Origin: Flavobacteriales bacterium
Lineage (GTDB): Bacteria > Bacteroidota > Bacteroidia > Flavobacteriales_F > PHOS-HE28
DNA length: 64,000 nt
NCBI GenBank assembly: GCA_023957375.1
Contig: JAMLHB010000002.1
Location: forward strand, 682,001-746,000
Direction: 5' to 3'
The notes under the pieces are model-generated. The model was not told the origin of the DNA and did not search any database. It saw only the letters and a program-made list of their open reading frames with translations. The translations under genes were made by a program, and so were the position numbers. Of this stretch, positions 47,511 to 55,227 are shown one piece after another (positions within the stretch are counted from its first letter, which is position 1; each line of letters starts with the position of its first letter).

Positions 47511-48089
47511 ATGACCACACAAACACAAACAACGCAAACCGCTGGAACGAAGGCCCAGCAGGTAAAATGGACGATCGATCCCGCCCACAGCGAGATCCAG
47601 TTCAAAGTGAAGCACATGATGATCAGCACCGTGACCGGCAGCTTCCAGAAGTTCGACGCCGACATCGAGGCACCGGGCGACGACCTCAGCAAGGCCAAGA
47701 TCCATTTCCGGGCGGACGTGGACAGCATCACCACCGGCAACGGCCAGCGTGACGGCCACCTGAAGAGCACCGACTTCTTCAGCGGCGAAAAGCACCCGCA
47801 GATCACTTTCACCTCCACCGGCACCAGATCCGTGGACAAGGACGGCAGCTGGACCCTGCTGGGCGATTTGCACATGAACGGCATCACCAAGCCCGTGCAA
47901 TTGGATGTGGAATGGGGCGGGGTAATGAAGGACCCTTACGGCAACACCAAAGCCGGTGTAAGCATCCGCGGCAAGGTGAACCGCAAGGACTGGAACATCA
48001 ATTGGAACACCGCCCTGGAAGCAGGCGGCATGCTGGTGAGCGACGAGGTGCGCATCGCCTGCGACGTGCAGTTGGTGAAGCAGGGCTGA
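47511..48089 (+). CDS. YceI family lipid-binding protein
   Basis: 192 codons. VKWTIDPAHSEIQFKVKHMMIS, SITTGNGQRDGHLKSTDFF and LDLHMNGITKPVQL-type strands identify the lipocalin-like YceI beta-barrel, which binds an isoprenoid chain. The N-terminus is Thr/Gln-rich (TTQTQTTQTAGTK) without a signal peptide, so it is probably cytoplasmic, unlike E. coli YceI. It follows the pirin gene in one transcript and ends before a strong terminator at 48112-48141. Confidence 0.9.
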   Translation: MTTQTQTTQTAGTKAQQVKWTIDPAHSEIQFKVKHMMISTVTGSFQKFDADIEAPGDDLSKAKIHFRADVDSITTGNGQRDGHLKSTDFFSGEKHPQITFTSTGTRSVDKDGSWTLLGDLHMNGITKPVQLDVEWGGVMKDPYGNTKAGVSIRGKVNRKDWNINWNTALEAGGMLVSDEVRIACDVQLVKQG

Positions 48090-48111
48090 TCCAATAGCCC
48101 TGCTTGGTGGA

Positions 48112-48141
48112 ACGGATGCCTGGCTTCGGCCGGGCATCCGT
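48112..48141 (+). terminator. Rho-independent terminator after yceI
   Basis: ACGGATGCCTGGC (48112-48124) pairs with GCCGGGCATCCGT (48129-48141) with one wobble around a TTCG tetraloop, followed by GTTTT. Confidence 0.8.
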
Positions 48142-48177
48142 GTTTTGGGCCCATGCGCAAGGAGGCGGCCAGCAAGG

Positions 48178-48460
48178 GATCGTTGCGCCATGGCCATCGG
48201 GTCTAACGCGCCATGCGGGCGCGGCTTCCAGTAGCATTCAAACCATAGCTGGACGCACCCCGGCGCATACCGGGGGAACACGGATGAATGCGTGATGTGG
48301 GAAGTGGGCCACGACTTTGCGTCCGATACCCGGAGATGTACGTGACCCGTGTCCATCCATGTGGACCCGCCTGCCGGCCGGCAGGTCCGTGGTTCGTCCA
48401 AGTGTTGGATTTGCGCTGCCAGGCGCAGCATTAAGAGGCGATAGCCCTGATCGTTGCGCC
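48178..48460. mobile_element. Decayed ISAs1-related relic flanked by a direct repeat
   Basis: ATTAAGAGGCGATAGCCCTG (48430-48449) matches the right end of the intact ISAs1 element (55139-55158) at 19 of 20 positions. GATCGTTGCGCC occurs immediately on both sides (48178-48189 and 48449-48460), like a target duplication. The left end, ATGGCCATCGGGTCTAACG, is only a degenerate match. About 260 bp remain, with no transposase frame but with a 16-bp palindrome CCTGCCGGCCGGCAGG (48370-48385). The remainder of 48090-48512 holds only the yceI terminator. Confidence 0.55.
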
Positions 48461-48512
48461 CTGTAGCAGCACCCGTTGCCTTTCAATTACATCCGGGCAT
48501 TACCTTGGCCTT

Positions 48513-48731
48513 ATGAACGCGGAACCTGCGGCTGCGGCAAAACCGCCCCGGCCCATGCATGGTGAAGAGTGGACGGTGGAGCCTGCCCGGCACCGCGATG
48601 CCGACGTGCTGCTGATCCGCTTCCCATACGACCGCGCACAATTGAAACGTGTCCGGAAACTGCCCGGAGCGCGCTGGTCAAGGACTAAAAAGGCGTGGTA
48701 CGTACGCGACAATGCCCATTACCGGCAGTAA
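48513..48731 (+). CDS. N-terminal fragment of a tyrosine recombinase-like protein
   Basis: 72 codons from the ATG at 48513. The segment LLIRFPYDRAQLKRVRKLPGARWSRTKKAWYV closely resembles the N-terminal arm-type domain at the start of many Bacteroidota tyrosine recombinases (XerD/phage-integrase type). No SAM-like or catalytic domain (R...HxxR...Y) follows before the stop, and none is seen in other frames downstream. So it is either a truncated integrase or a stand-alone small protein with the same domain. It lies about 560 bp upstream of the AT-rich nuclease gene, at the head of the accessory island. Confidence 0.5.
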   Translation: MNAEPAAAAKPPRPMHGEEWTVEPARHRDADVLLIRFPYDRAQLKRVRKLPGARWSRTKKAWYVRDNAHYRQ

Positions 48732-49286
48732 TTCAGGTTGCCCCCGAAAACAACCGGCAAGGCCACATTGGCGCGGATCGGCGGGGTGAACCGGGCTGCC
48801 TTGGGGAATTACATTGAACCCGGATTATGCAGCAGGGTTCGTTGCGAGGGTCGAAATCACAAGGACAGCGCGGATTTCACCGAGAAGGAATAGCACAAGC
48901 TATTGTGCCGAGGGGAAAACCGGAGAAGCGTACGCTGCCGCAGTGATTTCGGGCCGTAGTAGAAATCCTGCTGCATATTCCGGGTTGAAACAGGCCAAGT
49001 ACCTTCGCTCCACCCAAGCGTTACGCTTGCGTGCAACCACCAGAACCCCGGAAGCATCCTCTCATGTCAGTTCCCGTTACCCTCAAGGCATTGCCACCTT
49101 CCATGTTGCATTGGACCTCGCCTGCCGAGTTTCCTGCCAAAACCTACGCGTTTTGTCCATTTGGGGCGGAATATGCGAGGATCACCCCCATTCAACTACT
49201 TGCGAAATAGGCGAAGATCTGCGGCAACCCTACGTTGGTGGCAAGTGTAACGGACGACAAACAACATAACGAGAAAATCAAAAAAT
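48732..49286. other. Non-coding transition into the AT-rich island
   Basis: No convincing gene is present in these 555 bp. They hold the nested-hairpin element at 48817-48987, a short AAGCG/CGCTT hairpin near 49016, and a GTTGGTG motif at 49234-49240. Base composition falls sharply after about 49240. Confidence 0.6.
48817..48987. repeat. Inverted-repeat-bounded nested-hairpin element (copy 3)
   Basis: AACCCGGATTATGCAGCAGG (48817-48836) pairs with 48968-48987 at 19 of 20 positions. Nested inside, CGAAATCAC (48852-48860) pairs with GTGATTTCG (48943-48951), CAGCG with CGCTG, and GCACAA (48893) with TTGTGC (48903) around a 4-nt loop. Size and architecture match the elements at 2502 and 24076 although the arm sequence differs. 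Confidence 0.65.
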
Positions 49287-51305
49287 ATGAGACTAATAAA
49301 AGCAAGAGTTCAAAACTACCGAAGCATAATTGATAGCGGAGAGTTTGAAATCGAAAATTTGAAGACAATTATGGTTGGCCCAAATGAAGCAGGAAAGACC
49401 GTTTTGCTTAAAGCCTTGCAGCAGCTTAATAAACCAGCAGATGTGCAAGGTTTTGAAGTTTTACGTGATTATCCACGCTCAAAATTCAATGATATTGACA
49501 CAGGAAAAGTTGACCCAAAAAATGTAACAGTTGTAACGGGATATTTTGAGCTTGAAGATAGCGACAAAGCAGAAATACCCGAAGAGTTTAGAAACTGTAA
49601 ATACAAATTCTATAAAAACATAGATAACTCAACTTATCACAATTTAATTGATGCTCCAAATCGACTTAATTTCAAGGACATCAAATCAGACCTTTCTAGA
49701 CTTATTGCACATTTAGATAAGCAATACTCAATTGAAAATCCCGAAGAAGAAACAAAGAAGCCTAGCATTTTAATTAAACCAATTACTGATACCTTCGAAG
49801 ATTCGACCACTCTATCAACCGAAAATTGTAAAAGCCTAAAGTCTTTCCTTGAAAAAAACTATGCACTAGTAGAAGAAGGTAATGAAAAAGAAGAGAGTCG
49901 CTACGAAAAGTTAATTGAGCAAATTGACTTCAATAGTAAGTATGAACAAGTCTTAGCTACTTTGAGTAAAAGGAAGCCAGTTTTCATCTTATTTAACAAT
50001 TACTTCAAGGTAAAACCTTCTGTTCATTTGGAACACTTGGCAACAAGAACAGAACAAAAATTACTTGATGACCAATATTATGATTATGGAAATCTATGTT
50101 TGTTAAAATTACTAGGTTTTACAGCAAGAGAACTTTCAAATCTAGGTAAAACACAAAGTCCAGACATTAATAACCCAGATGCTTTAAAAGTCTATAAAGA
50201 CAAACTTGACACTAGAAGCTACAAATTAAATGCTGCAAGTGTTCGCTTGACTGAAGAAATCAAAAAAGTTTGGATGCCAAACCCTGATAGACCCGAAGCA
50301 GATAAGCTAAAAGTTACCGCAGATGGGCAATATTTAAAAGTTGTAGTAGAAGATGATATTGGAGTTGACATTGAATTAGACCAGCGTTCAGAAGGCTTCC
50401 AATGGTTAGTTTCTTTTTTTGTTGTATTCTTCGCAGAAGCAATGGATAAACATAAAAATGCAATACTGCTTCTTGATGAACCAGGAATGAGCTTACACGG
50501 ACTAAAACAAAGAGATTTTAGAGATACGATAACGAGACTTGCTGAGCATAATCAGACAATTTATACAACTCACTCTCCTTTTCTTGTTGGGCCTGATGAA
50601 TTAGACTTAGTAAGGGTTGTTGAATTGAAAAATAGAAAAGAAGGAACTAAAGTTCACACGACAATTTCATCAAGTGACCCAGCGGGTCTTCTTCCGCTAC
50701 AAGAAGCTTTGGGTTATGACCTTGCTCAAAGTCTCTTTTCACAACAAAGAAACTTAATCTTAGAAGGAATTACTGATTATTGGTATTTAGACGCATCAGC
50801 CCAACTATTGAGTGATGCCGGAATAGAAAGCCTTAATGATAAAATTGCTTTAGTGTTCGCTAATTCAGCAGGTAAAGTTGTTTACTATGCAACAATACTT
50901 TTTGCTCATAACTTAAAAGTTGCAGCACTTTTAGACTCTGATGCAGCAGGAGACCAAGCCGCCCAACAAGAAAACTTGGTTCACACTTTAGGGAATAAAA
51001 ATATTTTAAGAACAAAGGATTTTGTATCAGGAGTTGCCAAAGCAGAAATAGAAGATTTGCTTAGAGAGACACTTGTTAAGGTTGTTAAAGATGAGTATGG
51101 TGTTGACTTATCCGCAAAAGTAACAAGCCAACCAAATAGACCAATAATTGACATTTTCGCAAGTGAAGTGACTAATTTTTCAAAGTATAAACTTGCTAAG
51201 GCATTTGTTCGGTGGACAAGAAATCACGAAGCGAAGGACTTGACAGCAGATGAACAAAAGAATCTCAAAAATCTAGTTCAACAAATAAATAAAGCACTCA
51301 AATGA
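49287..51305 (+). CDS. OLD-family ATPase/TOPRIM nuclease
   Basis: 672 codons. The N-terminal ABC-type ATPase has Walker A GPNEAGKT (31-38), a long inserted coiled region (about 90-330) and Walker B ILLLDEPG (Asp397, Glu398) followed by a switch His in IYTTHSP. The C-terminal TOPRIM domain shows LEGITDYWYL (Glu493) and LLDSDAAGD (Asp550, Asp552), the metal-binding acidic set. This is the architecture of OLD nucleases and of GajA in Gabija defence; no GajB-like helicase is adjacent, so it is closer to a single-gene OLD. Its composition is far more AT-rich than every neighbour, a clear sign of transfer. A role in phage defence is inferred. Confidence 0.85.
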   Translation: MRLIKARVQNYRSIIDSGEFEIENLKTIMVGPNEAGKTVLLKALQQLNKPADVQGFEVLRDYPRSKFNDIDTGKVDPKNVTVVTGYFELEDSDKAEIPEEFRNCKYKFYKNIDNSTYHNLIDAPNRLNFKDIKSDLSRLIAHLDKQYSIENPEEETKKPSILIKPITDTFEDSTTLSTENCKSLKSFLEKNYALVEEGNEKEESRYEKLIEQIDFNSKYEQVLATLSKRKPVFILFNNYFKVKPSVHLEHLATRTEQKLLDDQYYDYGNLCLLKLLGFTARELSNLGKTQSPDINNPDALKVYKDKLDTRSYKLNAASVRLTEEIKKVWMPNPDRPEADKLKVTADGQYLKVVVEDDIGVDIELDQRSEGFQWLVSFFVVFFAEAMDKHKNAILLLDEPGMSLHGLKQRDFRDTITRLAEHNQTIYTTHSPFLVGPDELDLVRVVELKNRKEGTKVHTTISSSDPAGLLPLQEALGYDLAQSLFSQQRNLILEGITDYWYLDASAQLLSDAGIESLNDKIALVFANSAGKVVYYATILFAHNLKVAALLDSDAAGDQAAQQENLVHTLGNKNILRTKDFVSGVAKAEIEDLLRETLVKVVKDEYGVDLSAKVTSQPNRPIIDIFASEVTNFSKYKLAKAFVRWTRNHEAKDLTADEQKNLKNLVQQINKALK

Positions 51306-51318
51306 CAAGAACACCAGC

Positions 51319-51452
51319 CACCAACATCACCTATACGCAAGCAGGGGTTTCGTGCTTCGTAGGACAGGTAAGTGCTAAATTTAAAGTTCAGTTCTTCGTA
51401 GGAAGTTCAGTGGTAAAAATCCCTGCCTGCGTATAGCTGAGAACCGTTAGCG
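51319..51452 (+). other. attC-like site after the nuclease gene
   Basis: CACCAAC (51319-51325), five bases, then CTATACGCAAGCAGGGGTTT (51331-51350). This arm pairs at 18 of 20 positions with 51417-51436, and nine bases later comes GTTAGCG (51446-51452). Box-stem-stem-box order is that of integron attC sites, with variant end boxes CRCYAAC/GTTRGYG instead of RYYYAAC/GTTRRRY. A similar GTTGGTG stands at 49234-49240, just before the nuclease gene. The inner part repeats CTTCGTAGGA (51355 and 51403). Confidence 0.45.
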
Positions 51453-51519
51453 TAAGTACGGAGGGCGTGGCAGGTAGCCCCACCCGACGCCCTCGTCGCC
51501 CCTGCCGTTACTTTACCGC

Positions 51520-52257
51520 GTGAAAAAGAGCAACGACACCACCATTGCCCTGCTGATTGACGGGGACAATGCGGCCCCGCGCCGCTTGGCCGCCATCCTG
51601 GAAGAGGTTTCCAAGCAGGGCACCATCACCGTACGCCGCATCTATGGCGACTGGACCTCCAACGGCATGAGCGGCTGGAAGGAGCTACTGAACGCCAATG
51701 CCATCCAGCCTGTGCAGCAGTTTGCCTACACCAAGGGCAAGAACAGCACCGACAGCGCCCTGATCATCGATGCCATGGACCTGCTGCACGGCGGCCGCGT
51801 GGACGCCTTCTGCATTGTGAGCAGCGACAGCGACTACACCCGCTTGGCCACCCGGCTGCGCGAATCGGGCCTGTACGTGATGGGCGTGGGCGAGAAAAAA
51901 ACGCCCGATGCCTTCGTGCAGGCCTGTGAACGGTTCATCTACGTGGAGAACTTGGAGACGGTGGACGAGCCCAAGGCCACCGGAAAGACGGCCAAGCAAA
52001 AGGCCACACCGCCTTTGAGCGCCAATTCGGCCTTCATGCGCCTGTTCCGCAAAGCATTCAACATGGCCAAGGACGATGACGACATGGCCCTGCTGAGCAA
52101 CATTGGCCAGGCCCTGCGCCGCCTGGACCCCGGCTTCGACCCGCGCAGCTACGACCACGGTTCGCTCTCCTCCCTGGTGAACGCGTTGCAGGACAAGCTG
52201 GACGTGGACCGCGAGGCGGAGAAAGGCAACCGGGTGGTGGTGCGGATGAAGGGTTGA
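51520..52257 (+). CDS. NYN domain / OST-HTH (LOTUS) protein
   Basis: 245 codons from a GTG at 51520. The first ~150 residues form a NYN/PIN-like ribonuclease domain with acidic motifs ALLIDGDNA, STDSALIIDAMDLL and FCIVSSDSDYTRLA. The C-terminal ~70 residues (SAFMRLFRKAFNMAKDDDDMALLSNIGQALRRLDPGFDPRSY) form the OST-HTH/LOTUS domain that binds RNA. Similar LabA-like proteins are widespread in bacteria with unclear roles, probably RNA turnover. A hairpin GAGGGCGT/ACGCCCTC (51461-51494) precedes the gene. Its composition is typical of the host chromosome, so the AT-rich island ends before it. Confidence 0.85.
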   Translation: MKKSNDTTIALLIDGDNAAPRRLAAILEEVSKQGTITVRRIYGDWTSNGMSGWKELLNANAIQPVQQFAYTKGKNSTDSALIIDAMDLLHGGRVDAFCIVSSDSDYTRLATRLRESGLYVMGVGEKKTPDAFVQACERFIYVENLETVDEPKATGKTAKQKATPPLSANSAFMRLFRKAFNMAKDDDDMALLSNIGQALRRLDPGFDPRSYDHGSLSSLVNALQDKLDVDREAEKGNRVVVRMKG

Positions 52258-52438
52258 CCGCAGGGCCGGCAATTGGCCCGGGCGCCCATTCGCAAAGGCC
52301 CACCAGCAGTGGCGGTACACCGCCGTCCGGCGACCACGCCCATAGCACATCCATCCATCCCGGCCAGCCCGGCCGACCATGCCAAGATCATCCAATCCAT
52401 TGGCCATTCCGGACCCTGGCTTCTACCTTCGGCCCATC

Positions 52439-53746
52439 ATGCGTTACACACCTCTTTCCGCAGCCACCTACCGCGAGCACCGGGCCCGCTTCAACCAAGC
52501 CATGGACAAGGGCGGCCTCGCCGTGTTCCACAGCAATGACATCATGCCCACCAGCGCCGACGGAAGCATGCCGTTCCATCAGGCGGCCGACCTCTTTTAC
52601 CTCAGCGGGATCGACCAGGAGGAGACCGTTCTGTTGCTGTTTCCCGGCGCCCATGACCCCCGGGACCGCGAGATTCTTTTCGTGCGCGAAACCAGCCCCG
52701 CGATCGCCATTTGGGAAGGGGCCAAGCTCACCAAGGCCCAAGCCACGGAGCTCAGCGGCATCGCCAACGTGCAGTGGACCAGCAGCTACGACGATGTGAT
52801 CAAGCGCCTGATGCCCCAGGCCGATGCCCTCTACCTGAACAGCAACGAGCACCTGCGCCAAAGCAACGAGGTGCAAACGCGCGAGGAGCGCAAGAACGCC
52901 GAACTCCGCGCCCGCTACCCCTTGCACGCGGTCAAGCGCAGTGCGCCCACCATGCACCGCATCCGCTCGCGCAAGACGACCGAGGAGGTTGCACAGATCC
53001 GGAACGCGGTGAACATCACGGCCAAGGCCCTGCGCAAAGTGCTTGCCTACATGAAGCCCGGGGTGATGGAATACGAGGTGGAAGCGGAGATCACCCACGA
53101 GTTCATCCGCCACGGCTCGCGCGGGCATGCCTACACGCCCATCATTGCCAGCGGGCGCAACGCCTGCGTGCTGCACTACATCACCAACGATGCCCCCTGC
53201 AAGGACGGCGACGTGGTCCTGATGGATTTCGGCTGCGAGTATGGCGGATACGCCAGCGACCTCACCCGCAGCATCCCCGTCAACGGCAAATTCACCCCCC
53301 GCCAGCGCGACGTGTACAACGCCGTGCTGCACGTGCAGAAGGAAGCCACCAAGTTGCTCAGGCCCGGGACCTTCCTGGCCGACTACCACAAGCAGGTGGG
53401 GGGCATCATGGAGGAGCAATTGATCAAGCTGGGGCTGTTGGACAAAAAGGAAGTGGCCGCACAAGACCCGGACCGGCCCTTGTACAAGAAGTACTTCATG
53501 CACGGAACCAGCCACTTCCTCGGCTTGGACGTGCACGACGTGGGCCTGTGGACCGAACCCATCACCGAGGGCATGGTGTTCACCGTGGAGCCGGGCATTT
53601 ACATCCTGGAGGAAAACCTCGGCATTCGCATCGAGAACAACATCGTGGTGACCAAGGACGGCCAGGACGACCTCTTCAAAGACATCCCCCGCGAGGTGGA
53701 GGAGATCGAGGAACTGATGGCCCAGGGGAAGCACGTGAAGGTGTGA
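52439..53746 (+). CDS. pepP: Xaa-Pro aminopeptidase (M24B)
   Basis: 435 codons from the ATG at 52439. An N-terminal creatinase-like domain (FHSNDIMPTSADGSMPFHQAADLFYLSGI) is followed by the pita-bread catalytic domain. Metal ligands are visible: Asp in LMDFGCEYGGYASDLTRSIPV (two), His in HGTSHFLGLDVHDVG, Glu in TVEPGIYI and Glu in GIRIENNIVV. It removes N-terminal residues preceding proline in the cytoplasm. An ATG at 52379 adds 20 unrelated residues. The gene is monocistronic, followed 110 bp later by a palindromic hairpin. Confidence 0.92.
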   Translation: MRYTPLSAATYREHRARFNQAMDKGGLAVFHSNDIMPTSADGSMPFHQAADLFYLSGIDQEETVLLLFPGAHDPRDREILFVRETSPAIAIWEGAKLTKAQATELSGIANVQWTSSYDDVIKRLMPQADALYLNSNEHLRQSNEVQTREERKNAELRARYPLHAVKRSAPTMHRIRSRKTTEEVAQIRNAVNITAKALRKVLAYMKPGVMEYEVEAEITHEFIRHGSRGHAYTPIIASGRNACVLHYITNDAPCKDGDVVLMDFGCEYGGYASDLTRSIPVNGKFTPRQRDVYNAVLHVQKEATKLLRPGTFLADYHKQVGGIMEEQLIKLGLLDKKEVAAQDPDRPLYKKYFMHGTSHFLGLDVHDVGLWTEPITEGMVFTVEPGIYILEENLGIRIENNIVVTKDGQDDLFKDIPREVEEIEELMAQGKHVKV

Positions 53747-53857
53747 ACACATAGGCGTTGCGTCCCGGCCATGGCCCGGCGAACGGTGCTTTTCTACCTT
53801 CGGTACCGTCTGAAGCCCCCTGTACCGCAGGGTGCATTGGCCCGCCGTCTTCCCGAA

Positions 53858-53887
53858 CCGGCCATTCCCGTGCACGGGAATAGCCGG
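53858..53887 (+). terminator. Palindromic hairpin downstream of pepP
   Basis: ATTCCCGTGCACGGGAAT (53864-53881) is a perfect 18-bp palindrome, extended by CCGGC outside on the left and GCCGG on the right. It lies 112 bp after pepP with no T-run, so it may be a processing or recombination site rather than a true terminator. Confidence 0.35.
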
Positions 53888-53942
53888 AAGCTGCTCCGAA
53901 ATGCCAATACGTGCATGCCGTACCAATATGTGGCGATGGGCC

Positions 53943-55158
53943 CAGGGCTATCGCGTCTTAAATCCAAGAAGCGCATCCAATTGAGCATCGCTTCTTGCGG
54001 CAGACTTACGCCTACGGCTTGTTGACTTCTTGTCGCCAGTAAATGTGCGGCAGATGGTCAGAGCTATCCTTCGGATTGCCGCCATGTTCTGGCTTCCATG
54101 GTCCTTTCGGATGCACGAGCCATCCTCGTCGAAGGTCACGTCAAGTACCCAATGCACTTGATTCTCAACACCCCAGTGCTGGCGTACCAGGCTGTTGAAC
54201 CTGGCGGCATCTGCTTGTAGGCTGGAGATGTAGAACCGTATCTCTTCGCTGCGTTTGCCGGTAGTGACCTCCTCTCTTGTTGAGACAATGCGCACAAGGC
54301 TCTTGAGCCCGGCCCAACGGGGGAATCGGTCCTGCAGGTCCGGAGAGTCAATCACGGCACATGTGCGCGATTCGATGCGGCCATGTCCCTTGTCCCATTG
54401 CTCATCCACCGATGAAGGAGCGTTGTGCACGAAGCACATTTCAACTTCCTCCATCAGCTCGCTCTGATTGCCCTTGGCACCCAGCAGGTACTCCCCGCCC
54501 CGGTCCAATATCCCTTCCGCGATCTCGGTCTGGCAGCCCATGGCATCAATGCTCACCGCGGCTCCCTTGAGGTCCAACAGGGCCAACAATTCCGGGATGG
54601 CCGTGATCTCGTTGCTCTTGTCATCCACTTTCATCTGTGCAAGGACCACTTGGTTGCTGCTGCTCCACGCACTGATCACATGGATCGCCTTCTTTCCATT
54701 ACGGTGGTCATGGCTGCGCCGCAAGGTCTTTCCGTCTATGCTCACCAGCGCGCCATCCGTACTGCCGCAAACCGCCGAAGTCCATTGCATGAAGCAAGTC
54801 CGGAAGGCAATTGGATCCATGCGGCGAAAGAGGTTGCCCAAGATGTCATGGGACGGAGTACGGCCATCAAGAAAGTGGCCATGGCTTTGGAGCCAACTCA
54901 ACCGCTCATCACCAAAATCGGCGATCTCCGTATAGTGCTCACAGTCGGCTACCACAGCCGAAATGGTCAGGAAGATCAGCGACTGCAGCTCATAGTGCTT
55001 GGTGCGGTCAATGCGTGGGTCTTGAAGTTCCTCGAAGTGCGTGAACAGGGTCATGTGCGGTGTTTTGCCGCAAGAACCAATGCATAAAGCTGGGGATCAA
55101 GACCTTGCAAAAAGATCGATCAACCACGAATTGTTCCTATTAAGACGCGATAGCCCTG
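53943..55158 (-). mobile_element. ISAs1-family insertion sequence, intact
   Basis: A 1216-bp element begins CAGGGCTATCGCGTCTTAA on the plus strand and ends with the perfect inverted copy (to 55158). The 10-bp sequence GCGATGGGCC appears on both sides (53933-53942 and 55159-55168), a perfect target duplication, so insertion is recent. It carries a single transposase gene with no frameshift. The element sits between pepP and the PorW/SprE gene, 69 bp before the latter's start. Confidence 0.93.
53948..55054 (-). CDS. ISAs1 family transposase
   Basis: 368 codons, full length. The N-terminus FTHFEELQDPRIDRTKHYELQSLIFLTISAVVADCE is the standard opening of the family. The DDE catalytic residues lie in SIDGKTLRRSHD (Asp), VSIDAMGCQTEIAE (Asp) and RQHWGVENQVHWVLDVTFDED (Glu). 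The C-terminus is basic (KKSTSRRRKSAARSD). It cuts and pastes the surrounding element. The stop lies 5 bp inside the left inverted repeat end, which is normal for compact insertion sequences. No sign of decay. Confidence 0.95.
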   Translation of the reverse strand: MTLFTHFEELQDPRIDRTKHYELQSLIFLTISAVVADCEHYTEIADFGDERLSWLQSHGHFLDGRTPSHDILGNLFRRMDPIAFRTCFMQWTSAVCGSTDGALVSIDGKTLRRSHDHRNGKKAIHVISAWSSSNQVVLAQMKVDDKSNEITAIPELLALLDLKGAAVSIDAMGCQTEIAEGILDRGGEYLLGAKGNQSELMEEVEMCFVHNAPSSVDEQWDKGHGRIESRTCAVIDSPDLQDRFPRWAGLKSLVRIVSTREEVTTGKRSEEIRFYISSLQADAARFNSLVRQHWGVENQVHWVLDVTFDEDGSCIRKDHGSQNMAAIRRIALTICRTFTGDKKSTSRRRKSAARSDAQLDALLGFKTR

Positions 55159-55227
55159 GCGATGGGCCCGCCCATACCGTCCCCGTGAAATATCTTCGCC
55201 GCCTTGCTGTTTATACAGCACTTGGTC

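Noticed and set aside
48814-49269. A 151-codon frame before the OLD nuclease
   Set aside because: It runs straight through the nested-hairpin element and the composition boundary, and the translation shows no domain; judged non-coding.
49287-51305. Full Gabija defence system
   Set aside because: The nuclease resembles GajA, but no UvrD-like GajB helicase is encoded next to it; only a single-gene OLD nuclease can be supported.
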